Of a stretch of DNA of 64,000 nt, positions 15,781 through 24,245 are shown one piece after another. A program made the position numbers and the translations under genes. Under the pieces are notes generated by a model. It made no database searches and was not told the origin of the DNA. It saw nothing but the letters and a program-made list of their open reading frames with translations. Where the stretch lies: positions 62,001 to 126,000 of the forward strand of contig JAFXUX010000033.1 of NCBI GenBank assembly GCA_017524805.1, written 5' to 3'. The stretch comes from Candidatus Methanomethylophilaceae archaeon (GTDB lineage Archaea > Thermoplasmatota > Thermoplasmata > Methanomassiliicoccales > Methanomethylophilaceae). The stretch's first letter is position 1. Every line of letters begins with the position of its first letter.

Positions 15781-17163
15781 ATGGACAGAGGAAAATTGTC
15801 GATAGGGCCTGCGAGAACTCGCGAAGAAAATGGAAGAGTGATACAGGAGGTCGACATTACCATAGCTGTTCCAGGTGAGGATACCCAGACCAAGACGCTG
15901 TTCTACAGCGTGCAGGCCGAATATGGATACGGCCTGTGCTCAGATCTCTCGGACGCTTATGTGATAGCGTCGCTCATCTACTGCATGAAAAGAGGGCTGG
16001 ACATCGTGGCAGAATCCCCCATGAGCAGCCATCTCTACCACAACGTGACCGAGTACCTGATTCCCTCCCTTGTCTATACCGACAGCCGCCTCGAAGCAAT
16101 CAAGATCCATGCCCCTATAACGAAGGACTCGAAGGTACGCGCCGGGAAGCACGTGGGCACGGGCATGTCGTGCGGCGTGGACTCCATGCATGCGCTCTGG
16201 CACTATCTTGACTACGAAGACAAGAGCCGCAGGCTGACCCACCTGTGCATAGCCAACGTCGGTGCCTTCAATGGCCTTTATGGCAGTAAAAATAGTATTA
16301 AAAAAGTTAAAGATATGGCATATGAACGCGCCAGAACGGTATCCGAGGACATCAAACTTCCTCTGATCGAAATCGAATGCAACATACAGAGCGTGTTAAG
16401 ACAGGGCCATAGGCTGACCCATACATACACGGATCTGTTCTCCATATTGATGCTGAGGTATTTCTGGAGGACCTATTACTACGCATCGGTGGGCGACGGA
16501 AAGCTTGCGCTCGAGCTGGAAAACAACAGCAAGCACGATTCTGGATACTATGAGATGTTCTTGCTGCCTTTGGTGTCCGACGGAAAGCTGGACATCATGT
16601 CCGAAGGATTCATCTCCAACCGCTTCCAGAAACTCAAAGACATAAAAGACGCCCCGTACGCCCAGAAATACCTCTACTCCTGCGTGAAAAAGAGCGAGAA
16701 CTGCGGCGTATGCTCAAAATGCCTCAGAAACCTTTGGAATCTGGATGCACTCGGATGCCTCGATTCGTTCCGCGATGCTTACGATATCGACGCTTACCTG
16801 AAAAGACGCAAAACAAACATGTTCATTCTGGCCAATCAATCCGGAAAGAATGATTTCGTCGAGGACGCGATCGGCGTATTCGCCGGCAACAAGGATCCAG
16901 ATTACCTTTATGCCCTGAAAAGATTGAAAAATCTTGAAACCGCAGTATCCGATTACGAAAAAGGCAAGAATCTGAAAAGATGCTTCAGGATATTCAAATA
17001 TAACAGGCGTTACAGCACTCTGGCCTACGTATACTACGGCAAATCGCTGTTGGAAGGGAAGGGAACCGCCGCAGACGAAGAGCTAGGAAGGAAGGTCATG
17101 GAATCCGAGAGAGTCAGAAAATACCTGATGAAACACCCTGACCTCGCCCCACATGATGCCTGA
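15781..17163 (+). CDS. PP-loop ATPase-like protein with zinc knuckle and Sel1-like tail (copy 2)
   Basis: 460 residues, a near-identical paralogue of the 12971-14368 gene. It has the same PP-loop GTGMSCGVDSMHAL, the CGVCSKCLRNLWNLDALG knuckle and the C-terminal KSLLEGKGTAADEELGR repeat. The main differences are in residues 20-40, around the SKNSIKKVKDMAYERA segment, and in the last dozen residues. The ATG that starts copy 1 is TTG here (15769), while the next candidate, GTG in copy 1, is ATG at 15781. I therefore start at 15781, which also fits the TATA box. Directly downstream and in the same frame lies a third, interrupted homologous segment. Confidence 0.75.
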   Translation: MDRGKLSIGPARTREENGRVIQEVDITIAVPGEDTQTKTLFYSVQAEYGYGLCSDLSDAYVIASLIYCMKRGLDIVAESPMSSHLYHNVTEYLIPSLVYTDSRLEAIKIHAPITKDSKVRAGKHVGTGMSCGVDSMHALWHYLDYEDKSRRLTHLCIANVGAFNGLYGSKNSIKKVKDMAYERARTVSEDIKLPLIEIECNIQSVLRQGHRLTHTYTDLFSILMLRYFWRTYYYASVGDGKLALELENNSKHDSGYYEMFLLPLVSDGKLDIMSEGFISNRFQKLKDIKDAPYAQKYLYSCVKKSENCGVCSKCLRNLWNLDALGCLDSFRDAYDIDAYLKRRKTNMFILANQSGKNDFVEDAIGVFAGNKDPDYLYALKRLKNLETAVSDYEKGKNLKRCFRIFKYNRRYSTLAYVYYGKSLLEGKGTAADEELGRKVMESERVRKYLMKHPDLAPHDA

Positions 17164-17169
17164 GTAGGT

Positions 17170-17529
17170 ATGCAACTCTGGTCACGACAGAAAAAATCGA
17201 ATAAGCCGTTCGTCGAGAATGCCGCCCGCGTCTTCTCAAGCAACAGCAATCCAGACTACCTAAGCGTCTTGGGCAAGATAGATGCGCTCAGAAACGCCGT
17301 ATGCTACGACGAAAAGGCGAGAACATAGAGCATTGTTAGAGACTTTCTCAAAACAAATGTCTCGACAAATGGCCTTCTATTGTTAGACAAAGAGAGATTT
17401 GAGAACAAAGGGACCGACACCTACAAAAAACTCGTGAAATAGATCATCAGTTCCGCTCAGGTCAAAGCATAGTTGAGGAAACGTCGTCTAACCAGTATAA
17501 CAATTAGAGCTGCATCCGACTATCCTTAA
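17170..17529 (+). pseudogene. Third PP-loop paralogue fragment interrupted by three TAG codons
   Basis: Begins with ATG six bases after the stop of copy 2 and in the same frame. It reads MQLWSRQKKSNKPFVENAARVFSSNSNPDYLS and onward. It aligns with the C-terminal 100 residues of the PP-loop proteins: FVENAARVFSSNSNPDYLSVL against FVEDAIGVFAGNKDPDYLYAL, and later STNGLLLLDKERFENKGT against STLAYVYYGKSLLEGKGT. The only in-frame stops before the TAA at 17527 are TAG at 17326, 17440 and 17470. Two of these align, without gaps, to Lys and Tyr of copy 2. It is either a decaying copy or a reading frame in which TAG is read as pyrrolysine. No complete gene ends in TAG here. Confidence 0.6.
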
Positions 17530-17580
17530 GCCTCAGAAAGCACCAAATCATCATAACAAATGCGAGACCTATTGCGGAAG

Positions 17581-18231
17581 TCAATGGACCAAAGCATCAT
17601 ACAAGAAAGCCAGACCCAATTCCAGACGCTCCTCAATGCGCTGGAAATGCGACCCGGGGCCGATCGACACTTCCGTCTCGCATCCCCTGGATCTGAGAAT
17701 ATGCGCCGTCTCTTCCGTGCGTTCCCTGACAGTGCGGAGTATGGCGCATCCGGAACGTTCCTCCCTGTCTCCCAGAGAAAGGAAGGCCTTTTTCCCTTCG
17801 CCGCTGAAATCCAAGTCTCTGAGATACTCGACCCAGCCTTCGTACCACAGGGAACCGGACATCGATGAGACAGCGGAGAACATGTCGCCATGGGTGAAAG
17901 CATACAGCGAGAACAGCCCTCCGAGAGAATATCCGGCAATCCCATATGCCGGCGGAGACAAGCCGTGAATCTCCACCTCTTCAGGTATAATCTCTTCGAC
18001 GAGCCGCCTCAGAGTCTCGTCTGCATTGCCGCCGAAATCGGGATCCCCTGCACGCAGACCGGGGGCCTTCCAAGGCGTCAGGGCATCGTTCCAATCGTCG
18101 TACCTTATGTCGATGACGTTGGCATTATGGGGCGCCGCAGATGCTATGTCGAACGGATGGCCGGCCATGTCGATGAAAATGATGCATGGCGCGAGATCGT
18201 CCCCGCATGGAATGAATTCTGTCTCTGCCAT
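17581..18231 (-). CDS. Alpha/beta-hydrolase esterase, enterobactin-esterase/EsD-like
   Basis: 216 residues from the ATG at 18231, chosen because GGAGG lies ten bases before it; a TTG at 18258 opens the frame further. The nucleophile elbow GYSLGG has S102. Acid and histidine candidates are in FLSLGDREE and GPGSHFQRI. The layout (SSMSGSLWYEGWVEYL after the elbow) resembles the putative esterase family of siderophore esterases and S-formylglutathione hydrolases. There is no signal peptide, so it is cytosolic. It follows argD by about 60 bases and may be the last gene of the arginine operon, though a role in that pathway is not evident. Confidence 0.75.
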   Translation of the reverse strand: MAETEFIPCGDDLAPCIIFIDMAGHPFDIASAAPHNANVIDIRYDDWNDALTPWKAPGLRAGDPDFGGNADETLRRLVEEIIPEEVEIHGLSPPAYGIAGYSLGGLFSLYAFTHGDMFSAVSSMSGSLWYEGWVEYLRDLDFSGEGKKAFLSLGDREERSGCAILRTVRERTEETAHILRSRGCETEVSIGPGSHFQRIEERLELGLAFLYDALVH

Positions 18232-18292
18232 ACGTCCGATGCCTCCGATCGCAACCAATTGAATGGCCGCCGGTTTCCCGGCGAAAGAAGTT

Positions 18293-19477
18293 TCAGAAAG
18301 CGCTTTCCTTGAAGAGCGCAGTGAATCTGTCCTTTTCCGCGTCGCTCAGGATGAGCGGAGGAATGAGGCGTATGGTGTTGCCGTGGCAGACGTTGACCAG
18401 GACGCCGTTGTCGCGGCAATGCTTCTGGACGTTGGATGCCGATTCGGCGGTATCCATCTCGATCCCGATGATGAGGCCGTATCCGCGGACTTCCTTGGCT
18501 TTGGGGGAGCCGACCGCGAGAAGGTCTTCCTTCCATCTGGCCCCCATCTCTCTCGCATGCTCGACGACCTTGTCGCGCTTCATGACGTCGATGACGGCGT
18601 TTCCCGCGGCGCATACCAAGGGGTTGCCTCCGAAGGTAGTGCCATGTGTTCCCGGAGTCATCACCGACGATATTTCCTCGGTCGTCGTGACGGCGCCTAT
18701 CGGGAGACCTCCGCCGAGAGCTTTGGCCATAGTGATTATGTCCGGGATGACACCGAAGTTCTCTATCCCGTACCACTGGCCGGTGCGTCCGATTCCGGTC
18801 TGGACTTCGTCGCAGATCATCAGAGCGCCCTTGTCGTCGCACACGTCGCGGACGGTCTTGAAGAACTCCTTGGGCACGGTGCGGACCCCGCCCTCGCCCT
18901 GTATGGGCTCCACTATGACCGCCGCTGTGTCGGAATCCACCATCGATTTGATCTGCTCACAATCCCCGTAGTCGAAATACTTGAACGCGTCGCTGATCAA
19001 AGGCTCGAATGATCTTTGGTATTTCTCCTGCCCTGTGGCTCCGAGCGAGGCGGCTGTTCTTCCGTGGAAACCGTTCAAGGCGGACAGTATCTTCCCGCGG
19101 CCGGTGTAGCGCACCGCAGTTTTGAAGGCACCCTCGTTGGCTTCCGCGCCGCTGTTGCAGAAAAGCGTCCGATCCAGATTTCCAGGGGTTATCGACGCGA
19201 TTCTCTCGGCGAGCTCCGCCTGCTGCTCCACGTAGTAGAGATTCGACACGTGGCACATGCGGGAGGCCTGCTCCTGTATCGCCGCGGTGACGTCAGGATG
19301 CACATATCCCAGCGAATTCACGGCGATTCCGGCCACCAGATCCAAGTATTCTTTTTCTTCCGTATCGTATAGGCAGCATCCCTTCCCATGCGTGAAAGAC
19401 AGGTCTATCCGCCCGTAATTCTGGAAAAGGAATTGCGATGATTTCTCTTTGATATCGTTGAATTTCATTTCTCTCAT
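18293..19477 (-). CDS. argD: Acetylornithine aminotransferase
   Basis: Class III PLP-dependent aminotransferase converting N-acetylglutamate 5-semialdehyde to N-acetylornithine. 394 residues. Motifs: LDLVAGIAVNSLGYVHP, FCNSGAEANEGAFKTA, GFHGRTAASLGATG, VEPIQGEGGV, ICDEVQTGIGRTG and the PLP lysine in TMAKALGGGLPIGA, followed by GTHGTTFGGNPLVCAAG. The ATG at 19477 overlaps the argB stop by four bases (ATGA), indicating translational coupling. Part of the argC-argJ-argB-argD operon. In archaea such enzymes can also act on other acylated amino acids, but the context points to arginine. Confidence 0.93.
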   Translation of the reverse strand: MREMKFNDIKEKSSQFLFQNYGRIDLSFTHGKGCCLYDTEEKEYLDLVAGIAVNSLGYVHPDVTAAIQEQASRMCHVSNLYYVEQQAELAERIASITPGNLDRTLFCNSGAEANEGAFKTAVRYTGRGKILSALNGFHGRTAASLGATGQEKYQRSFEPLISDAFKYFDYGDCEQIKSMVDSDTAAVIVEPIQGEGGVRTVPKEFFKTVRDVCDDKGALMICDEVQTGIGRTGQWYGIENFGVIPDIITMAKALGGGLPIGAVTTTEEISSVMTPGTHGTTFGGNPLVCAAGNAVIDVMKRDKVVEHAREMGARWKEDLLAVGSPKAKEVRGYGLIIGIEMDTAESASNVQKHCRDNGVLVNVCHGNTIRLIPPLILSDAEKDRFTALFKESAF

Positions 19478-20274
19478 CCCGTGACGATCGTTCCGCGGCC
19501 CTCAGACATGATGCCGCTCTCGTCTTTCCCGTTCACCATGCGGACCGATGGTACGCCGGCTTCCAACGCTTTGATGCAGGATTCGACCTTCGGGATCATC
19601 CCGCCCGAGATCGTCCCGTCTTCTATGAGGGCGCGCGCCTCTTCTATGGTCAGCGAATCTATCTTGGACGACGGATCGGCGACATCCCTCAGTATTCCTG
19701 GGACGTCGGTGATGGCAACCATTCCGGAGCACCCTATGCCCACGGCGATTCCGGCGGCCATTGTGTCCGCATTGACGTTGAGCATGTTTCCTGCGGCATC
19801 TTTCCCGATGGGATACACAACAGGCACTATTCCCTGCTCGATCAGATCGAACAGAGGCTGGGGGTCCACGTCGGTAACCTCTCCCACCAATCCGAGATCG
19901 ACTTCCTTTTCCTCTCCGTCTTCCGAGGCTTTGATGGGCGCTTTCTTCTCGCACGAGGCGCAGAAATAGCCCGGGATTCCGATGGCGTCTGCGCCGGATT
20001 CCCTGAGGCAGCCGACCATGTCTGCGTTTATCTTGCGGAGCACGGTCTCAGCGACCTCCAAAGCATCCTTGTCTGTGACTCTGACGCCGCAGACCTTGAC
20101 CGGCTTCAAGCCTCTCCTCTCCATCTCCTCAGATATTTCCGGGCCTCCTCCGTGGATGAGAATCAGCTTTTTGCCTTCTTTCAGCATGGCCGCCATCTCC
20201 GACGAAAGGCGCATCATATCGCCTTTCCCGCGTATGGCATTCCCTCCGAACTTGAGCACGTACAGATTGTCCAT
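19474..20274 (-). CDS. argB: Acetylglutamate kinase
   Basis: Phosphorylates N-acetylglutamate, the second step of arginine synthesis. 266 residues of the amino-acid kinase fold: LKFGGNAI with the phosphate-binding lysine, LIHGGGPEISEEM, VCGVRVTDKDALEVAE, NVNADTMAAGIA and SGGMIPKVESCIKALEAGV. It carries a CASC pair in an insertion (GYFCASCEKKAPIKASEDGEEKEVDL) that is longer than in many homologues. It starts ten bases after the argJ stop and overlaps the argD start. Confidence 0.93.
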   Translation of the reverse strand: MDNLYVLKFGGNAIRGKGDMMRLSSEMAAMLKEGKKLILIHGGGPEISEEMERRGLKPVKVCGVRVTDKDALEVAETVLRKINADMVGCLRESGADAIGIPGYFCASCEKKAPIKASEDGEEKEVDLGLVGEVTDVDPQPLFDLIEQGIVPVVYPIGKDAAGNMLNVNADTMAAGIAVGIGCSGMVAITDVPGILRDVADPSSKIDSLTIEEARALIEDGTISGGMIPKVESCIKALEAGVPSVRMVNGKDESGIMSEGRGTIVTG

Positions 20275-20283
20275 GAGAACAGC

Positions 20284-21510
20284 TCACGTAGCGTATTCCG
20301 CGTTGATGCGGACGTAATCATAGGTGAGATCGCAGCCCCAGCCTATGGATTCCTCCTCTCCCACTCCGAGATCGACCAGAATGCTGACCTCTTTGTTGTC
20401 CATCGCCATGCGGACGACCTCCACAGCGCGCTCGTCCTGGAAAACAGGCGACCCGGCATCCAAGATCGGGACTTCCATGTCCCCTCCCTTGATTATCAGG
20501 CGCATCTCCTCCAAGTTGAACTTTGCGCCGCTGTTCCCGACGGCCATCATTATGCGCCCGTAGTTGGGGTCGGAACCGAATATGGCTGACTTGACCAGAG
20601 GCGAATCGATGATTGTCTTGATGACTTTGCGGGCATCCTCCTTGGATTCCGCCCCGGTGACCTGGACCTCGATGAGCTTGGTGGCTCCCTCCCCGTCCAT
20701 CGCGATGGTGCGGGCGATCTTGGTCATCACGGTGCGGAGGGCATCCTCGAACTCGGGATCCTCGTCTGCGCATTTGCCATTGGACATGCCGTTGGCGAGC
20801 AGGATGCAGGTGTCGTTGGTCGACTGGTCGCCATCCACGGAGACCATATTCATGCTGTCGTCGAGGATGGACTGCCACTTCTCGCGGAAAGCTGGGGATA
20901 GGTTGGCGTCAGTGGTGACCAGAGACAGGGTGGTCCCGTGCAGGACTTTCATGTGGGGCGAGATCATCCCGCTTCCCTTGGATATCGCGCCGATATACAC
21001 CAGAGTGCCATCGCTCAGGCGGACGCGGGCGGCGCATTCCTTTTTGATGGTGTCCGTAGTCATGATGGCTTCGGCAATCAGGCCGTCGGCCTCTCTGCCG
21101 GAGCTCAGCTCTTTGGCGGCGCGGGATATCCCGTAGCGGATCTTGTGCATGTCCATGAAACGGCCGATCAGTCCCGTAGACATGACTCCGACCTGGACCG
21201 GATCCAGACCGAGCTCAGTCGCGACCGACTGCTTCATTGATATGGCGTCCTCGATCCCGCGGCGGCCGGTGAGAGCGTTTGCGTTACCGCTGTTCACCAC
21301 GACGGCAGAAAGCGTCGGGGAATTCTCCTTCATCATGACCTGGACCGGAGCCGCCTTCACATTGTTGCTCGTGTAGCCCACGAAAGCTGCCGCCGGCACC
21401 TCGGAATACAGCAATCCGAGGTCGAGCGAGCGATATTTAACTCCGCTGTGGACGCCCGCCGCTTTAAAGCCCTGCGGGGTCGTAACTCCTCCATCGATTA
21501 TTTCCGTCAT
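20284..21510 (-). CDS. argJ: Bifunctional ornithine acetyltransferase / glutamate N-acetyltransferase
   Basis: Moves the acetyl group from N-acetylornithine to glutamate, which recycles acetyl in arginine synthesis; the family is made as a precursor that cleaves itself before a threonine. 408 residues from the ATG at 21510, which has GGGGG at good spacing; a TTG at 21516 overlaps the argC stop. Motifs: VNSGNANALTG, MSTGLIGRF, AISKGSGMISPHM and DGDQSTNDTC, SDPNYGRIMMAVGNSG. The autocleavage region reads PHMKVLHGTTLSLVTTDA, four residues (KVLH) longer than the usual PNMATMLAFITTDA. The threonine itself is present. Confidence 0.93.
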   Translation of the reverse strand: MTEIIDGGVTTPQGFKAAGVHSGVKYRSLDLGLLYSEVPAAAFVGYTSNNVKAAPVQVMMKENSPTLSAVVVNSGNANALTGRRGIEDAISMKQSVATELGLDPVQVGVMSTGLIGRFMDMHKIRYGISRAAKELSSGREADGLIAEAIMTTDTIKKECAARVRLSDGTLVYIGAISKGSGMISPHMKVLHGTTLSLVTTDANLSPAFREKWQSILDDSMNMVSVDGDQSTNDTCILLANGMSNGKCADEDPEFEDALRTVMTKIARTIAMDGEGATKLIEVQVTGAESKEDARKVIKTIIDSPLVKSAIFGSDPNYGRIMMAVGNSGAKFNLEEMRLIIKGGDMEVPILDAGSPVFQDERAVEVVRMAMDNKEVSILVDLGVGEEESIGWGCDLTYDYVRINAEYAT

Positions 21511-21512
21511 AT

Positions 21513-22529
21513 TCAAACCCCCAATCCCGGGAAATTGAGCCCGGATCTCTCATCGAGACCTAACATAAGATTCATGCACTGGACCGCCTGCCCAGATGCG
21601 CCTTTGACAAGATTGTCCACCACGCCGAAGGCGACGGCTTTTCCGCCCAGGACGCGGGCCGACACCTGCGCGTGGTTCGAAGCGACGACCGCGCGGATGG
21701 ACGGATCAGGAACGTAATGGACGAACGTCTCGCCGCCGTATTGCTTCCCGTAGATCGAATCGATCTCCTCCTGGGAGACGTCCTTCTTCAGATCGAAATA
21801 GCATGACGAAATTATCCCGCGAATTATCGGGACCAGATTCGGGACGAACGTTACCTTCGAATGCGAACCCGCGAAGCGATCCACTGCCATCTCTATCTCG
21901 GGCGTATGGCGATGCTTCCCTATGCTGTAAGGTATCACGGATTCACCGCATGTCGAATGGTGGGTGCGCTCCGTCGGCACCATTCCTGCCCCGGAAGTCC
22001 CGGATTTGGCGTCCACGACGACGTCATCGCCGACCACCCCCGATTTGAGCAGCGGGCCGCAAGCCAGTATTATGGATGTCGCATAACATCCGGGATTTGC
22101 AACCAGATCCGCCCCTTTGATTTCGTCGCGGAAGAATTCTGGCAGGCCATACACGGCTTTCTGAAGGTTTTCCACGTCAGTATGCTCATGCCCATACCAT
22201 TTCTGGTATGTCTCCACGTCATGGAGGCGATAGTCCCCTGAAAGGTCTATGGCTTTGATCCCGCGCTCCAGCAATGCTGGGACCTCCTTCATAGCCACGC
22301 CATGGGGCGTCGCGACGAACACGAGATCGAGATCCGAGGCCTCCGAGATGTTGGAGATGAACTCGAGGTCCAAGTATCCCTTGAGATAAGGATGCGAATC
22401 CTGCACTTTCTTACCCGCGTTCTGACGCGACGTCATCGCGGCTATTTCGACGTCCGGATGGACGGATAGGATGCGGGCAAGCTCTCCGCCTGCGTACCCC
22501 GTTCCCCCAATGATCCCTACTTTTGTCAT
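21513..22529 (-). CDS. argC: N-acetyl-gamma-glutamyl-phosphate reductase
   Basis: NADPH-dependent reduction of N-acetylglutamyl phosphate to the semialdehyde. 338 residues from the ATG at 22529 (MTKVGIIGGTGYAGGELARIL, the nucleotide-binding start). The catalytic cysteine is in LVANPGCYATSI; SGTSGAGMVPTERTHH and GKHRHTPEIEM follow. The frame stays open 77 codons upstream, but that part lacks family similarity. First gene of the minus-strand arginine operon; argJ follows after two bases. Confidence 0.95.
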   Translation of the reverse strand: MTKVGIIGGTGYAGGELARILSVHPDVEIAAMTSRQNAGKKVQDSHPYLKGYLDLEFISNISEASDLDLVFVATPHGVAMKEVPALLERGIKAIDLSGDYRLHDVETYQKWYGHEHTDVENLQKAVYGLPEFFRDEIKGADLVANPGCYATSIILACGPLLKSGVVGDDVVVDAKSGTSGAGMVPTERTHHSTCGESVIPYSIGKHRHTPEIEMAVDRFAGSHSKVTFVPNLVPIIRGIISSCYFDLKKDVSQEEIDSIYGKQYGGETFVHYVPDPSIRAVVASNHAQVSARVLGGKAVAFGVVDNLVKGASGQAVQCMNLMLGLDERSGLNFPGLGV

Positions 22530-22774
22530 GTCGAAACGTCCAGTTAAGTGAGTCGAACCCACTGTCGTTAAGCCTATAAAACTATTGTTTAGCAAAAGAC
22601 ATCTATTGTCTGATTTGTTGATGCACTGTCGCTCTGACACTTTGCATATCCAGATGTCGACATAGAGACCATTCACGGCGACATCAAAGGGAATCCCCCG
22701 AAAACCGATGGTTCTGGGAAGCGACCAAGGATATATGCGTAATGCATTTCCGCAAAACAATGGGGCGAGAAAGG
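22530..22774. promoter_or_regulatory. Divergent control region between argC and the GTPase cluster
   Basis: 245 bases. On the minus strand CCTATAAAAC (22573-22582) is a TATA box giving argC a leader of about 20 bases. Just upstream of it, AGACA-TCTAT-TGTCT (22597-22611) is a small perfect inverted repeat that could be an operator. A T-arm-like run at about 22547-22561 is not part of a tRNA. On the plus strand the region leads into the first membrane GTPase gene. Confidence 0.4.
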
Positions 22775-24115
22775 ATGGAACGCATCAACAAATCCGTCAT
22801 CATATTTGGAGGCACAGTATCATTCATACTCAGCTGCTATTTGATGATCGAATACGTAGCCCTGATTTACGGATTCTGGACCCTCGTACCCGCCGCCATA
22901 GGCCAGATCATCCTGTTCGTCATCCTGGCCAGCGCATTTAAAAACATGGGCTATACGAAGTACCACAATACTTTCGTCACGTTCGACTACCGTACATATG
23001 TGGACTTCCTGAAGAATTTCGTCGTGAAATTCAAAGATTTCATAATCGAAGAAGGGGAAGAGCTGATGGATTGGGGATACATAGGAATCGGGATCATAAT
23101 CCTGATGCTGTTCCCCCTTCTGCTGTCAATCGTAGGCTTCGCCGCATTCCTCCTCTGTTTCGCGGCCTATTTCTTCCTGGTGATGGTGGTTTACATCGCG
23201 GCTCTCGCCTTGGCCAAAGCGTCGGAATCCGGCGGCTATGCGAAAAACACGGGGCGCTGCGTTTGCCCGACATGCGGAACCGTCTTCGCACGCCCGATAT
23301 ACGTGTGCTCCTGCGGCCATCGCTACCCTTCAGCTTCGACCATAGAGCTCCGCCCTTCGATCCACGGGTTGACAAAGACGAATTGCGAATACTGCGGCGC
23401 GAAACTCCCTGTCAGCGGCGATAGGCGCTTATTGGATGCGATCTGCCCGGATTGCGGCGGCAAGATATCGACCCAGGAAGGCCGCCCCTATCTGGTCACA
23501 TTGGCCGGTTCTTCCGGATCCGGGAAGACCGCCCTGGCTTTCTCCGCGATGAAAGCCTTGGAAAGCACCGGGAAATCGGAATACCCCTATGGGAATGCCT
23601 ATGGCCTCAGAACGCCGAAAACCTACAGCCCGCCTTACGTCATCAGCGTCGACGCCTCCAAGAAAAGAAAGCAATACCTCGCTCTTTTCGACATAAATGG
23701 GGCATATTTCAGCGACAGCGATGACGTAGGCCAGCAACCGCAGTACGGCCAGGAAAATGCCATAATCATAACGATAAACCCGCTCTCGCCGGATGCGACC
23801 TTGAAAGATGAGAAGGCGACGAACATTTTCTGGCAGAAATACCATTCAGTCTCGCAGACTTCCCTGTCCGATTCCATACATGTTCCGCTGCATGTGGTGG
23901 TCACCCACGGCGATTTGGAAGGGGATAAGGCCGATATCAAAGGATATCTTGAGTCTAAAGGGTATGGGCTGATCATAAAATCCCTTGAAAGCAACTTCCG
24001 CAGCGTCTCCTATCACATCTGCGATGCCAGAGACCCGAAAGAGGTCGCGAAAGTTTTCTCCGATGCGATTTCCGGCGGGAACAAAGCGTTATCCGGCGCA
24101 TTCCCGAAAATATGA
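22775..24115 (+). CDS. Membrane zinc-ribbon GTPase-like protein (paralogue 1)
   Basis: 446 residues. Four hydrophobic helices lie in the first 145 residues: two at about 7-53 and two at about 98-143. Two zinc ribbons follow (CVCPTCGTVFARPIYVCSCG; CEYCGAKLP..CPDCGG). The GTPase-like domain has a P-loop GSSGSGKT at about 244, a DxxG-like FDINGAYF at about 304 and a THGD at about 377 in place of NKxD. The start at 22775 aligns with paralogue 2; an in-frame ATG at 22742 lies upstream. It resembles the second domain of double-GTPase (DO-GTPase) families. It probably sits in the membrane with the nucleotide domain in the cytoplasm, and heads the GTPase/Hsp70 set. Confidence 0.8.
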   Translation: MERINKSVIIFGGTVSFILSCYLMIEYVALIYGFWTLVPAAIGQIILFVILASAFKNMGYTKYHNTFVTFDYRTYVDFLKNFVVKFKDFIIEEGEELMDWGYIGIGIIILMLFPLLLSIVGFAAFLLCFAAYFFLVMVVYIAALALAKASESGGYAKNTGRCVCPTCGTVFARPIYVCSCGHRYPSASTIELRPSIHGLTKTNCEYCGAKLPVSGDRRLLDAICPDCGGKISTQEGRPYLVTLAGSSGSGKTALAFSAMKALESTGKSEYPYGNAYGLRTPKTYSPPYVISVDASKKRKQYLALFDINGAYFSDSDDVGQQPQYGQENAIIITINPLSPDATLKDEKATNIFWQKYHSVSQTSLSDSIHVPLHVVVTHGDLEGDKADIKGYLESKGYGLIIKSLESNFRSVSYHICDARDPKEVAKVFSDAISGGNKALSGAFPKI

Positions 24116-24245
24116 TGGCATAACGGTCACGAAATTTCCGGATTCCGATAAGATATAACTATCAACAACGACATAACGGAACGAGTTCGTTGCGCCCGAA
24201 ACATGCGTACGAAACATCGGCAAATGTCGTCGCGGAGCTGGTCAA
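24116..24245 (+). promoter_or_regulatory. Spacer with TATA-like box before GTPase paralogue 2
   Basis: 130 bases. ATAAGATATAACTATC at about 24149-24164 is a TATA-like element, so paralogue 2 may have its own promoter. A short palindrome AACGAGTTCGTT (about 24180-24191) follows. Confidence 0.35.

Noticed and set aside
22547-22561. T-arm-like GTGGGTTCGACTCAC on the minus strand
   Set aside because: The loop is five bases rather than seven, and no acceptor, D or anticodon arms surround it; not a tRNA.
22530-22760. 77-codon N-terminal extension of argC
   Set aside because: Not found in the family; the nucleotide-binding start MTKVGIIGG at 22529 is canonical and a TATA box lies inside the extension.
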